Source: Streptococcus constellatus (lineage in GTDB: Bacteria > Bacillota > Bacilli > Lactobacillales > Streptococcaceae). From it: a DNA stretch of 64,000 nt. Shown here piece after piece: positions 34,587 to 43,374 of the stretch. How positions within the stretch are numbered: the stretch's first letter is position 1; each line of letters begins with the position of its first letter. The notes below the pieces were generated by a model. It worked only from the letters and a program-made list of their open reading frames with translations, searched no databases and had not been told where the DNA came from. Position numbers and translations under genes: made by a program. The DNA lies in the NCBI RefSeq assembly GCF_902167705.1, contig NZ_CABHMZ010000022.1:18623-82622 (forward strand). The letters run 5' to 3'.

Positions 34587-35707
34587 ATGACAAAAGAAAA
34601 CACAACCGCATCACTCACCCCTAAATCATTTTTGCATAAAGTTTTAAACGGAACCGCAATCGGTGTTATTGTAGCTTTGCTGCCTAACTGTATCTTTGCC
34701 ATTATTTTCTCTTTGGACTTTTTCAAAAATAATGCCTTCTTTGCTACTTGGAATGTAGCCAATGTTCTTTTCCAAGCGACTTTATCTGCTGTGATTGGAA
34801 CGTTAGTTGCTTTGGAATTTAATTTCAAAGGAATGAAAGCAGCGCTTCTAACAGCCATTGCTTTTGTTAGTTCTGGTGCTTCTAGCAAACTAGCTGGAGC
34901 AACGGAGTTATTAACATATGTCCAAAAGCAAAAAGCTCCTGCTGAAAGGCAACTGCAAACAGAATGGTTGCTGGTTTTTACACAACTGGTACAGGGGACA
35001 TTATCAATGTCATGCTGATTTGTGCCCTCAGCGTTCTTGTATTACTTTGGCTAGAAGGAAAATTTGAATCTTTTAATTTTGTTCTTCTTCCTATTGTCGG
35101 ATCACTTCTTGCGACGGTGGGGCTATTCACGCTTCCTTATGTCAAAATGATCTCTAGCTTAATCGGGCAAGGAATCATCTACTTTACGGAGCTTCAACCT
35201 TACTTGATGAGTGTTCTCATCTGTGTTACTTTTGCCATTTTAATCGTGGCACCAATCTCAACCGTTGCAATCGGTCTTGCCATTGGGCTAAATGGGCTAG
35301 CTGCCGGTGCTTCTGCTATGGGAGTTGGGACAACCTGTATCGTACTCGTTGTTCATTCATTCTTTGTCAATAAACCTGGTGTAACTGTTGCTGTCGCCCT
35401 TGGTTCAATGAAAATGATGATGACAAATGTCTTTGAGCACCCAATCTCTTATGTTCCTATTGTCGCAACCTCTGCTGTTACTGGTCTGTTGGTTCCGCTC
35501 TTCACCATTACCGGGACTCCTGCATCAGCAGGTTTTGGACTAGTTGGTCTGACGGGGCTCTTCGCTTCTGTTACAGGCGGACTTTCAATGGGACTAGCTA
35601 TCTTAGCTTGGCTTGTCATCCCAACAGTCGTTGCAATCCTTTTCCGTCTCCTCTTTGAAAAAGTGCTCAATTTATATATAGCAGATATTTTTAAATTTGA
35701 GTCTTAA
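34587..35707 (+). pseudogene. PTS EIIC_2-family membrane protein, frameshifted
   Basis: Two overlapping frames encode one PTS_EIIC_2-type permease. Frame 1 (34587 to about 34943) gives the first ~120 residues with PNCIFAIIF and an AAL...AFVSSGA segment. Frame 2 resumes as KATANRMVAGFYTTGTGDIIN and continues to 35707 with PISTVAIGLAIGLNGLAAGA and GTPASAGFGLVG. The frame change equals loss of one base near 34943-34947 (probably one G in GGAAAG). Ribosome site and 3' end are intact, so inactivation is recent or a sequence error. Confidence 0.8.
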
Positions 35708-35721
35708 AATGCTTGAAAGCC

Positions 35722-35750
35722 TTGACAGTACTTGATTTCTGCATTATGAT
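35722..35750 (+). promoter_or_regulatory. Promoter of the Nudix gene
   Basis: TTGACA (35722-35727), 17 bp, TATGAT (35745-35750). Confidence 0.75.
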
Positions 35751-35782
35751 ATTAGTAGCATATAAGAAAGAGTGGAAACGAT

Positions 35783-36232
35783 ATGACAGTTGCAACTTTT
35801 GGAGAAAAGCAAGAAGACGTTCAATATGTGAATCGCTATGGTGTTTACGCAGTTATTCCAGATGAAAAGAAAGAAAAGATGATTCTGGTTCAAGCCCCCA
35901 ACGGTGCTTGGTTCTTGCCAGGAGGCGAGATTGAGCAAAATGAGGATCACTTGACTGCCTTAAAACGTGAACTGATCGAAGAACTTGGTTTTACCGCCCA
36001 AATCGGTCAATATTACGGGCAAGCAGATGAATATTTTTATTCTCGTCATCGCGACACTTATTTTTACAATCCTGCCTACATTTACGAAGTAAGTCATTAT
36101 GAGCAATCGCAAGCACCTTTAGAGGATTTTAATCAGCTTGCTTGGTTTCCAATCGAAGAAGCTATTTCCAAACTAAAACGCGGCAGTCATAAATGGGGAA
36201 TTGAAATGTGGAAAAAGAATCATAAAGTATGA
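35783..36232 (+). CDS. Nudix hydrolase
   Basis: 149 residues. The Nudix box (G-x5-E-x7-REUxEExGU) occupies residues 47-70: GGEIEQNE, then KRELIEELGF. It hydrolyses a nucleoside-diphosphate-linked substrate; the flanks do not identify which. Single gene with its own promoter; the DUF1827 gene follows with an extended -10 of its own. Confidence 0.92.
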   Translation: MTVATFGEKQEDVQYVNRYGVYAVIPDEKKEKMILVQAPNGAWFLPGGEIEQNEDHLTALKRELIEELGFTAQIGQYYGQADEYFYSRHRDTYFYNPAYIYEVSHYEQSQAPLEDFNQLAWFPIEEAISKLKRGSHKWGIEMWKKNHKV

Positions 36233-36295
36233 GAAATTGTTCACATTTCTTATGAAAAAGTGCTATAATAGGAATAGAACATAGGAGGAAGTCAG

Positions 36296-36595
36296 ATGAA
36301 GCTTATTAACACGACAAACAGCCATGCACGCCTTGTAAAAAGTCAATTAGAAAGTACAGATGCTACACTAGTTGAGACTTTTTCCGCTGGAAATACAGAC
36401 GTCGTCTTTACGCAAGCCCCTCTTCATTATGAAATTCTGATTTCGAATAAACACCGCGCTATTCGCGAACAAGAAGTTGAAAAAATTCGAGAATTTTTCC
36501 TGAAACGAAAAATTGATACAAAATCAATTGATGCCTCTCGAATTAAGACACTTTATTCAACAAACCTCATTGAAATATCCATTCCAACTAAATAA
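36296..36595 (+). CDS. DUF1827 family protein
   Basis: 99 residues starting MKLINTTNSHARLVKSQLES, the typical DUF1827 opening. It is soluble, with no known catalytic motif. It has AGGAGGAAGTCAG before the ATG and TGCTATAAT (extended -10) ~35 bp upstream. Function unknown. Confidence 0.8.
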   Translation: MKLINTTNSHARLVKSQLESTDATLVETFSAGNTDVVFTQAPLHYEILISNKHRAIREQEVEKIREFFLKRKIDTKSIDASRIKTLYSTNLIEISIPTK

Positions 36596-36617
36596 GCCTT
36601 ACAAGGCTTATTTTTTT
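36591..36617. terminator. Terminator after DUF1827 gene
   Basis: AATAAGCCTT (36591-36600) pairs with AAGGCTTATT (36603-36612), then T7. The stem includes the stop codon. Confidence 0.85.
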
Positions 36618-36665
36618 GTCTAAAAAAGGAGTGAATTCGCAACTAATGCTCAATCCACTCCTGCT

Positions 36666-38720
36666 TTATTTTTGTCTGACATAGTTCATCATGTCGTATG
36701 GCAATGTATTGGCGGTTTCTTTTAGAGAATAATTTTCTAAATTATTGACATTTTGACGGAGAAATTTTGCATAACTAGCTGAAATCAGCTTTTCGTGTTC
36801 GTATTCAAAAATAATCTTCCGCTCCAAATAATAACCTCTCAGCATTTCGTTGATATTATTCGGTTTGGTACGTGTGATAACCCGCTCAATAAAAGCCCCA
36901 CTTTCGATAATCGCTGTCTCACGAATGCGCGAATCTTGTAAGAAATTGATGAGCGCAGTATTATAAACGCCCTTCAAATTTTCTAAGCTGCCGATAATCA
37001 CTTCTGTATTGGCTAGATACAGTTCGGCAATTTCCTCTTTTTCAGCCTTACTAGGCTTTGCTCTATCCTGATTGAGCCAATTACGGAAAGTAGAGCCTAG
37101 CGTAATGGTTTCATGAAGTAACAAACGAGCAATCCGAAAAGAAACGATTAAAAAATAGTTTAGGCGCGAAGCAAGGTTGCGATTGATTCTTTGCTCCATA
37201 TTCCATAAATAACGTTGGTAAATGGAATAGGCACGGTTGCTCATTTTTCTTTCTTCGTAGGCCTGTTCCAAACCGTCACTTTCGATACTCAGCATCAGCA
37301 ATTGTAAATCTGTCAAATCTTTTTGAACAGATCTTCCTTCTTGCTCCAAGATAAGATTTTCGATTCGTCCATGATAATTATCAATAGCCGCGTAAAGCGG
37401 AGCCTTGACTTTGGTATGTTTCAAATCTTCTTCTAATTCTTGGACAACGTCATTTAAAATAGCAATGTGCATGAGGTAGTCGGATGACTCTTCTTTGTTT
37501 TCTGATAAACGAGGTAATATTACAAGCCCTGTCAAAAAACTAAGCAACGTAACCCCAGCCACCAAGAAAAGCAAGAGAGGATACTTTTGTTCTAACGCTG
37601 TTGGAATCAAGAGAATGGTCGCAATAGACACCGTTCCTTTCACGCCTGAAAAAGTTAACAGAGCAATATCTCTCCAATATTTCGACATTCTCTTTTTCAA
37701 ACGCAGACTTCTCCAGAAATAAAAGCCATAAATCATGACAAAACGAATGGCAAATAGCACAATCGTCAGTAAAAGAATTGTCAGAAGGAGTCGGAGATTA
37801 TCATAAACAGGACTTTTCAAAATAGGCTCAACTATCGTTTCTAACTCAATTCCTAAAATGACAAAGACCGATCCGTTCAGCATAAACGTAACGGTTTGCC
37901 AAATCGTATCTGTCACAGTGTCGACCTGAGCCTCTAATAAAGTAATCCTTTTAAAACGGCTAGCCTTAAAAATCCCTGCTACGACTACTGCAATAATTCC
38001 TGATACATGGAGTTCTTCTGCTAAAAAGAAAGTTAGTAAAGGCAAGCTTAATTCCAGCAATAATTCTCCTGCAATATCTGAAGCTCGTACCGTATGCAAC
38101 AGCTTTTGCAGCTGACGATTTAAAAAAGCTGAAAAGCCTCCCACGATAAAACCACCAATAATGGAAAGAAGAAGAGAAATACTGGCTTCTTTAATAGAAA
38201 ACGTTCCTGTCATCCAAGCTGTCAGAGCAAATTGAAAAGCAACCAAACCGCTCGCATCATTTAACAAGCCCTCCCCTTTCAAAATATTTTCTACACGTTT
38301 TGGAAAGGTAAAGCGTTCAGATAGGGACGCAAAGGCCACCAAATCAGTCGGACCCAAGGCGGCTCCAACCGCTATACAAGCCGCAAGAGGAAGAGATACC
38401 CAAAGCCAATGTGACAAAAAGCCAAGACTCAAGGTAGAGAGAAATATCACTGGAAAAATCAGATAAACAACTATCTTCCAGTGCTTAAGAATGCTGGTAA
38501 TGTCACTTTCTTCTGCTTCACGAAACAGCAAGGGCCCAATGACGAGAGCCAGAAAAAGCTCCGTTTCCAAATGAAACCTTCCTACTGGCATGAAAAATCC
38601 CAAGCCAATCCCCAAAAGAATTTGTACAAGTGGTGTCGGCAGGCTAAGAAACAGCTTGTTGGTGGCATTTGAAACAATCAGAACAGATAAAAAGATAATA
38701 ATGTAAAGGAGTAAGTTCAC
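36666..38720 (-). CDS. Na+/H+ antiporter, CPA1 (NhaP) family
   Basis: 684 residues. The first ~410 form about twelve membrane spans with GAALGPTDLVAFASLSERF and LKGEGLLNDASGLVAFQFAL (the ion-binding ND pair) and FSGVKGTVSIATILLIP. The last ~270 form a long cytoplasmic helical tail, suggesting regulation. It exchanges cytoplasmic Na+ or K+ for protons. Its ATG is ~10 bp after a small coiled-coil gene on the same strand. Confidence 0.92.
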   Translation of the reverse strand: MNLLLYIIIFLSVLIVSNATNKLFLSLPTPLVQILLGIGLGFFMPVGRFHLETELFLALVIGPLLFREAEESDITSILKHWKIVVYLIFPVIFLSTLSLGFLSHWLWVSLPLAACIAVGAALGPTDLVAFASLSERFTFPKRVENILKGEGLLNDASGLVAFQFALTAWMTGTFSIKEASISLLLSIIGGFIVGGFSAFLNRQLQKLLHTVRASDIAGELLLELSLPLLTFFLAEELHVSGIIAVVVAGIFKASRFKRITLLEAQVDTVTDTIWQTVTFMLNGSVFVILGIELETIVEPILKSPVYDNLRLLLTILLLTIVLFAIRFVMIYGFYFWRSLRLKKRMSKYWRDIALLTFSGVKGTVSIATILLIPTALEQKYPLLLFLVAGVTLLSFLTGLVILPRLSENKEESSDYLMHIAILNDVVQELEEDLKHTKVKAPLYAAIDNYHGRIENLILEQEGRSVQKDLTDLQLLMLSIESDGLEQAYEERKMSNRAYSIYQRYLWNMEQRINRNLASRLNYFLIVSFRIARLLLHETITLGSTFRNWLNQDRAKPSKAEKEEIAELYLANTEVIIGSLENLKGVYNTALINFLQDSRIRETAIIESGAFIERVITRTKPNNINEMLRGYYLERKIIFEYEHEKLISASYAKFLRQNVNNLENYSLKETANTLPYDMMNYVRQK

Positions 38721-38731
38721 ATTTCCCTCCT

Positions 38732-38986
38732 TTATTTTTGTTTACAACATTTTTCAAACAAAGTTTTTTGCTCTGAAATTTTCTGCTCAATTTTCGATAA
38801 ATCACGATGCTCAATCATTTTTTGGCAGCGCTCCATTTCAAGATTGACTAATTTTTTCTTAATCCGAATCATTTTTTTGCTCATCTGCGCATCATTTACT
38901 TGCTTGGTCAATGTTTCTCCATTGGTTGACTCAAGATATTGACTACGCAAACCGTTTAATTTCTCTTGTAAATAGTGTTTATCCAT
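38732..38986 (-). CDS. Small coiled-coil protein, unknown function
   Basis: 84 residues, highly charged, mostly one or two helices (RIKKKLVNLEMERCQKMIEH, KIEQKISEQKTLFEKCC), ending with a CC-K pair. It sits between mnmM (11 bp) and the antiporter (11 bp), so it is probably co-transcribed. I do not recognise the family. Confidence 0.65.
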   Translation of the reverse strand: MDKHYLQEKLNGLRSQYLESTNGETLTKQVNDAQMSKKMIRIKKKLVNLEMERCQKMIEHRDLSKIEQKISEQKTLFEKCCKQK

Positions 38987-38997
38987 ATTTTCTCCAA

Positions 38998-39546
38998 TTA
39001 AGTCGTTTTTAATTTCTCAATCATCACCAAAAAGGGCGGCTGATTGATTTGGTTGATTGTTTTATAAAGAGCGACGGTAAATTCCTGCTGCGATAGTTGA
39101 CTGACAAAGTCTAAAACTGCATCTCGCTCCACATCGCCACCTGCATGCCCATAGTAAATCATAATTGCAATCCGACCGCCAGCTACTAAACGCTGACATA
39201 ATTTTTCTAAGGCCTGTATCGTTGTATGTGGTTGTGTAATCACCGACTTATCTGCCGACGGAAGATAGCCTAGATTAAAAATAGCTGCTTTAATACTTTC
39301 AACGTATTGATCCACATTTTCGTGACCTGTTAAAAGCAATTCAACATTGTCTAATTTAGCTTCTGCCAAGCGCTTGGTAGTTTGCTCAATGGCTTGCTTT
39401 TGAATATCAAAAGCATAGACTTTCTTAGCCAATTGTGCCAAGAAAAGCGTGTCGTGCCCATTGCCCATAGTCGCATCTACGACTATATCTTCTTTGGTGA
39501 CGATTTCTGATAAAAAAACATGTGCCATTTGTAATGGTCTTAACAT
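38998..39546 (-). CDS. mnmM: tRNA mnm5(s2)U34 methyltransferase MnmM (YtqB)
   Basis: 182 residues: SAM motif I VDATMGNGHDTLFLA near 22-36, motif II VYAFDIQ, then FNLGYLPSADKSVITQP, which is characteristic of the YtqB/rRNA-methylase-like group. MnmM methylates the nm5U34 intermediate. It overlaps the radical-SAM gene MnmL by 7 bp. Confidence 0.85.
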   Translation of the reverse strand: MLRPLQMAHVFLSEIVTKEDIVVDATMGNGHDTLFLAQLAKKVYAFDIQKQAIEQTTKRLAEAKLDNVELLLTGHENVDQYVESIKAAIFNLGYLPSADKSVITQPHTTIQALEKLCQRLVAGGRIAIMIYYGHAGGDVERDAVLDFVSQLSQQEFTVALYKTINQINQPPFLVMIEKLKTT

Positions 39547-40475
39547 ATAAATCGTTGCTCCTTTGCCTTACACCCTTGAACGCTGCCGCGGCGGTTCATT
39601 TCTTGCTCAATTGCATTAAGCACTTCCCATTTATTGAGGCTCCACATGGGTCCAATTAGCATGTCCCGTGGCGCATCACCTGTAATCCGATGAATGACGA
39701 TATGCTCAGGGATTATTTCTAATTGATCACAAACAATAGAAACATATTCATCTTGGCTAAGTAGCTGCAAGCGTCCTTCATGATAATCTCGTTGCATCCG
39801 TGTGTTGGTCATTAAATGCAAAAGATGTAATTTAATCCCTTGAATGTCATTGTCTGTCACACAGCGGCGAACATTCTCTATCATCATCTCATGGCTTTCA
39901 CCAGGCAAGCCATTGATTAAGTGGGAAACTATCTCGATTTTTGGAAATTTCCGCAAGCGTTGAACCGTTTCAACATATAATTCATAGGAATGCGCGCGGT
40001 TAATCAATTGCGAAGTAGCTTCATAAGTCGTCTGCAAACCAAGCTCTACCGTCACATGCATACGTTCAGCTAATTCCGCTAGATAAGCAATCGTCTCATC
40101 AGGCAAGCAATCTGGTCTGGTCCCGATATTGATGCCGACAACCCCTGGCTCATTGATAGCCTGTTCATAACGCTCACGAATGACCTCTACCTTATCGTGG
40201 GTATTGGTGAAATTTTGAAAATAAACTAGATATTTCTTGACTTCAGGCCACTTGCGGTGCATGAAATCAATTTCTTTATAAAATTGTTCACGAATCGGTG
40301 CTTCGGGTGCTACAATAGCGTCACCCGACCCAGATACCGTACAAAAAGTACAGCCACCATGAGCAACCGTTCCGTCTCGATTAGGGCAATCAAACCCCGC
40401 ATCAATGGGGACTTTAAAGGTCTTCTCTCCAAATAGTTTCCGATAATAAGCATTCAAAGAATTATAAGGTTTCAT
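39540..40475 (-). CDS. mnmL: Radical SAM protein of the YtqA/MnmL family
   Basis: 311 residues from ATG 40475; a start three codons upstream (40484) is possible. FDCPNRDGTVAHGGCTFC provides the three Cys for the [4Fe-4S] cluster in the long-spaced form of this family (TIGR01212). YtqA/MnmL acts with MnmM on wobble uridine in Firmicutes. The pairing with mnmM is conserved and supports the call. Confidence 0.85.
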   Translation of the reverse strand: MKPYNSLNAYYRKLFGEKTFKVPIDAGFDCPNRDGTVAHGGCTFCTVSGSGDAIVAPEAPIREQFYKEIDFMHRKWPEVKKYLVYFQNFTNTHDKVEVIRERYEQAINEPGVVGINIGTRPDCLPDETIAYLAELAERMHVTVELGLQTTYEATSQLINRAHSYELYVETVQRLRKFPKIEIVSHLINGLPGESHEMMIENVRRCVTDNDIQGIKLHLLHLMTNTRMQRDYHEGRLQLLSQDEYVSIVCDQLEIIPEHIVIHRITGDAPRDMLIGPMWSLNKWEVLNAIEQEMNRRGSVQGCKAKEQRFIC

Positions 40476-40485
40476 AACTTCCATT

Positions 40486-40525
40486 GTACCACAAAATAAA
40501 ACAGAACTCGCGCTCGGAGTTCCAT
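40486..40525 (-). terminator. Terminator between the ATL gene and mnmL
   Basis: In minus-strand RNA GGAACTC...GAGTTC forms a stem around CGAGCG, followed by a U-rich stretch. It ends the upstream operon. Confidence 0.65.
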
Positions 40526-40852
40526 TTACACTTTACTCATGTCAATTGGCTTCCATTGGTGCTTTTTCAAATCCACACAGCCATTCATTTTAAAAGTCAC
40601 TCCTTCAGCCCAAAGGAGATGTCGCTGGTCTTCCCATGCTGGCGCTAAGCGTCCTGCGGCATTGACCACGCGATGATAAGGATATTTCCCATAAAGTCCA
40701 GCCTGAGACAAGACACGACCTACTAAGCGAGCATTTCTTTCTCGACCAATCAAACGCGCAATTTGCCCATATGTCGCTACATTCCCTACAGGAATACAGG
40801 ACACAACTGATAAAATTTGATGGACTAATTTTTCATTTAACACTTTTCGCAT
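40526..40852 (-). CDS. Alkyltransferase-like protein (ATL, MGMT-related)
   Basis: 108 residues from ATG 40852. It keeps the MGMT DNA-binding domain: VGNVATYGQIARLIG (flipping Tyr28), NARLVGRVL (Arg finger) and PYHRVV at 58-63. In MGMT the motif is PCHR; here the acceptor Cys is Tyr59, so it cannot transfer alkyl groups. ATL proteins bind O6-alkylguanine and recruit nucleotide excision repair; most known ATLs have Trp or Ala at this site. Confidence 0.85.
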   Translation of the reverse strand: MRKVLNEKLVHQILSVVSCIPVGNVATYGQIARLIGRERNARLVGRVLSQAGLYGKYPYHRVVNAAGRLAPAWEDQRHLLWAEGVTFKMNGCVDLKKHQWKPIDMSKV

Positions 40853-40874
40853 TATCTTTTTCCTTGTGGCAATG

Positions 40875-41525
40875 CTATCTTTGTTTCCCTTTAAAACGCC
40901 ATTGAAAGCGCAACTTATCATAATAAGGAAATTCAATATGCAAAATTCCTAAACCTAAGAGAAGGCTTCCCAAAACATCTGTCGGATAATGTACTCCCAG
41001 ATACACACGTGACGTCATAATGATAAAAATCATCACAATCAGCAGACTTTGCAAGATACGCTTCGTCTGCACCGATTTTATTCGTTGACTGACGATAATC
41101 AACAGCGAACCAAAGATTAGCGTAGAAGCCAGCGCATGCCCACTCGGAAAAGAAAAGCCACCTTCTTCCACCAAGTGTTGAATAGCAGGGCGCGGACGTT
41201 GATAAACATTTTTCAAAAAAGTCACTAAAATCCCTGTCAGAGCAAGATTCCCAGCCAAAAGAATAGCTTCACTCCGCCATTTTTTATAAAGGAAAAAACC
41301 AACCAAAATTGCGATCCAGCTCACAATAACGGGGGTATTGATTAGACTCGTTACGTTAGAAAAGAAAAGTGTCAAAGCATGTGGCAAATCTCCACGCAAA
41401 GTTGTCTGGATTGGATTATCAAAGCCTTTTAAATAATTAGGATGAAATTTGACAACATAGCCTAGAATCACAAAAAGTAAAAGGGCAAAAGAGCCCTTGG
41501 TTAAAAAAGTTTGTTTATTTTTCAT
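40875..41525 (-). CDS. PAP2 family phosphatase
   Basis: 216 residues with six membrane spans. The three PAP2 motifs are present: KNVYQRPRP, PSGHALAST and SRVYLGVHYPTDVLGS. It dephosphorylates a lipid phosphate such as undecaprenyl pyrophosphate or phosphatidylglycerophosphate. It overlaps ribU by 11 bp and is controlled by the same FMN riboswitch. Confidence 0.9.
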   Translation of the reverse strand: MKNKQTFLTKGSFALLLFVILGYVVKFHPNYLKGFDNPIQTTLRGDLPHALTLFFSNVTSLINTPVIVSWIAILVGFFLYKKWRSEAILLAGNLALTGILVTFLKNVYQRPRPAIQHLVEEGGFSFPSGHALASTLIFGSLLIIVSQRIKSVQTKRILQSLLIVMIFIIMTSRVYLGVHYPTDVLGSLLLGLGILHIEFPYYDKLRFQWRFKGKQR

Positions 41526-42078
41526 ATTTACTTAAAATCGGTTTTAAAAGCAAGTGAATGAGCCAAAAGGCAATTGCAAAAACCACACCTTCTAATAGAT
41601 TAAATGGAATGACCATCGCAAACAGGTAATTTGCCACGCCCAGAATCTTTGAAATATCAAAATTAGCAAACATGGCATAGAGCGGAATGGCATAGATATA
41701 ATTCAAGAGAAACATTGCCATAGTCAATCCGAGCGTTCCCACTACAGAAGCGACTAGAAAACGAATGGTTGTCTGCTCCTTTTTCCAAATAAGCGCAAAA
41801 GCGATTACGAAAACAGCAACTGCAATGATATTCATCGGCAGACCAATATAGGTATTGACACCTTGGTTGTTCAGCAGCAATTTGAGTACTGAGCGAATCA
41901 ATAAAATGCTTAAAGCTCCTCTTAGATTTAGCACCACTAATCCCAATAGAATTGGTAAAATGCTAAAATCCAGCTTCAAAAAGCTTGCTCCCGGCAAAAT
42001 CGGGAAATCAAAGAACATCAGCAAAAATGAGATAGCTGAAAGAATGGCAATAATAGCCATTTTGCGTGTATGTGTCAT
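41515..42078 (-). CDS. ribU: Riboflavin ECF transporter S component RibU
   Basis: 187 residues from ATG 42078 (SD TTGGAGGAACCTGTT). Six membrane spans with KMAIIAILSAISFLLMF and a LPG-ASFLKLDFSILP substrate segment are typical of RibU. It binds riboflavin and docks on the shared EcfAAT energising module encoded elsewhere. The FMN riboswitch upstream confirms the substrate. Confidence 0.95.
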   Translation of the reverse strand: MTHTRKMAIIAILSAISFLLMFFDFPILPGASFLKLDFSILPILLGLVVLNLRGALSILLIRSVLKLLLNNQGVNTYIGLPMNIIAVAVFVIAFALIWKKEQTTIRFLVASVVGTLGLTMAMFLLNYIYAIPLYAMFANFDISKILGVANYLFAMVIPFNLLEGVVFAIAFWLIHLLLKPILSKYEK

Positions 42079-42230
42079 AACAGGTTCCTCCAATTTTATT
42101 AAAATTAGAGAAGCTGGAAAGGCTTGCTAAAGAATGACTTATCCCAGTCAGTGAAACCTTTATGATAGTATAAGGAAGTTTCCTTAAATAACATTAAAAG
42201 CCACAGTTTTGGGACTTCTCCCTGCCTTTC

Positions 42231-42448
42231 GTCTTCTCCCATCCAGACTGTACTGTCGGTTGTGGAATTGCACCACATCAGCTTGCGCTCGCGGACTTAA
42301 AGCAGCTTACCTAGTTGACAAAGATTTTATTTTTAGATAATGTTGCGCTTCAAAGATACATCAAGAAGCCACACAACTATATAAAAGTAAAAGATTGTCA
42401 TCGGCTGCAAATCACCGCCGGTCGGGAATTTCACCCTGCCCTGAAGAC
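42231..42448 (-). ncRNA. FMN riboswitch (RFN element) upstream of ribU
   Basis: On the minus strand the conserved blocks appear in order: CTTCAGGGCAGGGTGAAATT, CCGACCGGCGGTGAT, AGTCCGCGAGCGCAAGC, CCGACAGTACAGTCTGGATG and the closing GGGAGAAGAC pairing with GTCTTC. A variable P-loop of ~50 nt separates them. Flavin mononucleotide binding would turn off ribU and the PAP2 gene. The rest of 42079-42230 is leader. Confidence 0.95.
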
Positions 42449-42465
42449 CCTTTAATCATAACAAA

Positions 42466-42490
42466 AAAAGCCTGCAAGAGCAAGCTTTTT
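42466..42490. terminator. trmL terminator
   Basis: AAGCTTGC-TCTT-GCAGGCTT on the minus strand with a U-run after it. Confidence 0.75.
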
Positions 42491-42520
42491 ATCTGATCTA
42501 CTAAAATCATTTTGACATCA

Positions 42521-43030
42521 TTATTTTAATTTGTCATGTTCATATTCGTGTACCAGATCTAATCCTATAAAATTTTGCTGCCGCAGTGCTTCATACACCA
42601 TCATACAAACCGTATTTGACAAATTCAGACTTCTGACGTGTTCATCATTCATCGGAATCCGCAAGGCTTTTTCAGAATGAGTACGCATAAAATCCTCTGG
42701 CAATCCCTTATCCTCACGTCCAAACATGAAATAATGATTTCCAGCGGTTGCAAAATTTTCTGTTGCATAAACCTTCTCCGCAAACTTAGAAATCAAATAG
42801 AGATGCCCATCCATTTTACTCATGAACTCTTCTAAATTATCATAATAAGTAATATCCAGCTTGTCCCAGTAATCCAAGCCAGCTCGTTTCATCTTGCGGT
42901 CATCAATCGGAAATCCCATTGGTAAGATGATATGCAGCGGTGAATTCGTCGCCGCACAAGTCCGAGCAATATTGCCAGTATTCTGTGGGATTTGCGGTTC
43001 AAAAAGAACAATATGGTTTTTACATGTCAT
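42521..43030 (-). CDS. trmL: tRNA (cytidine34-2'-O)-methyltransferase TrmL
   Basis: 169 residues, SPOUT fold: [21 protein letters not shown] (motif 1), [13 protein letters not shown] (motif 2) and [24 protein letters not shown] (knot and motif 3). It methylates the wobble base of tRNA-Leu isoacceptors. It lies behind a leader that contains a strong terminator hairpin. Confidence 0.95.
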   Translation of the reverse strand: MTCKNHIVLFEPQIPQNTGNIARTCAATNSPLHIILPMGFPIDDRKMKRAGLDYWDKLDITYYDNLEEFMSKMDGHLYLISKFAEKVYATENFATAGNHYFMFGREDKGLPEDFMRTHSEKALRIPMNDEHVRSLNLSNTVCMMVYEALRQQNFIGLDLVHEYEHDKLK

Positions 43031-43061
43031 AATTTTTCATTCCTGATTTCATTACTACTAC

Positions 43062-43163
43062 AAAAAAATAGCCACACTGCTCGGAGTCAAGCTCAGCAAA
43101 CAGCGTGGTTAAGGCATCATTAACTTACATCACAACAGGTTTGAGGTAAATCAATGAATGTAC
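43062..43163 (-). ncRNA. Candidate sRNA or attenuator leader upstream of trmL
   Basis: The promoter at 43170-43197 predicts an RNA starting near 43163. It would run ~95 nt to a hairpin (CCACGCTG...CAGTGTGG, 43072-43108, with a second inner stem GCTGAG/CTCCGAGC) followed by U7 (43062-43068), and then reach trmL 32 nt later. No ORF with an SD was seen in it. I do not recognise the RNA family. Confidence 0.5.
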
Positions 43164-43169
43164 TTTCTT

Positions 43170-43197
43170 AGTATATCACTTTCTTTGCACATGTCAA
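43170..43197 (-). promoter_or_regulatory. Promoter of the trmL leader
   Basis: Minus strand: TTGACA (43197-43192), 16 bp, TATACT (43175-43170). The rest of 43031-43374 holds the trkA leader (GGGAGG, ATG 43375). Confidence 0.75.
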
Positions 43198-43374
43198 CAA
43201 AAAAAGCTTAAAATTTTCATATTTTCTCAATTTTTTGTCCATTTTTTCAAAATTTCTCTTGGCGTTTTCATTGGAATGCCCTTTTAGGACAAAATATACA
43301 TTTTTCTTTCTTCAAAATGATGAAATTTTCGCAAAAAAAGGGTATGATAGAGGGGTATACTTGGGAGGTATAAA

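Noticed and set aside
34930..34970. Programmed -1 ribosomal frameshift in the PTS-IIC gene
   Set aside because: No X-XXY-YYZ slippery heptamer or downstream pseudoknot seen; a one-base deletion explains the data.
43062..43197. CiaR-controlled csRNA
   Set aside because: Only one TTTAAG half-site lies upstream; the second at five-base spacing is missing.
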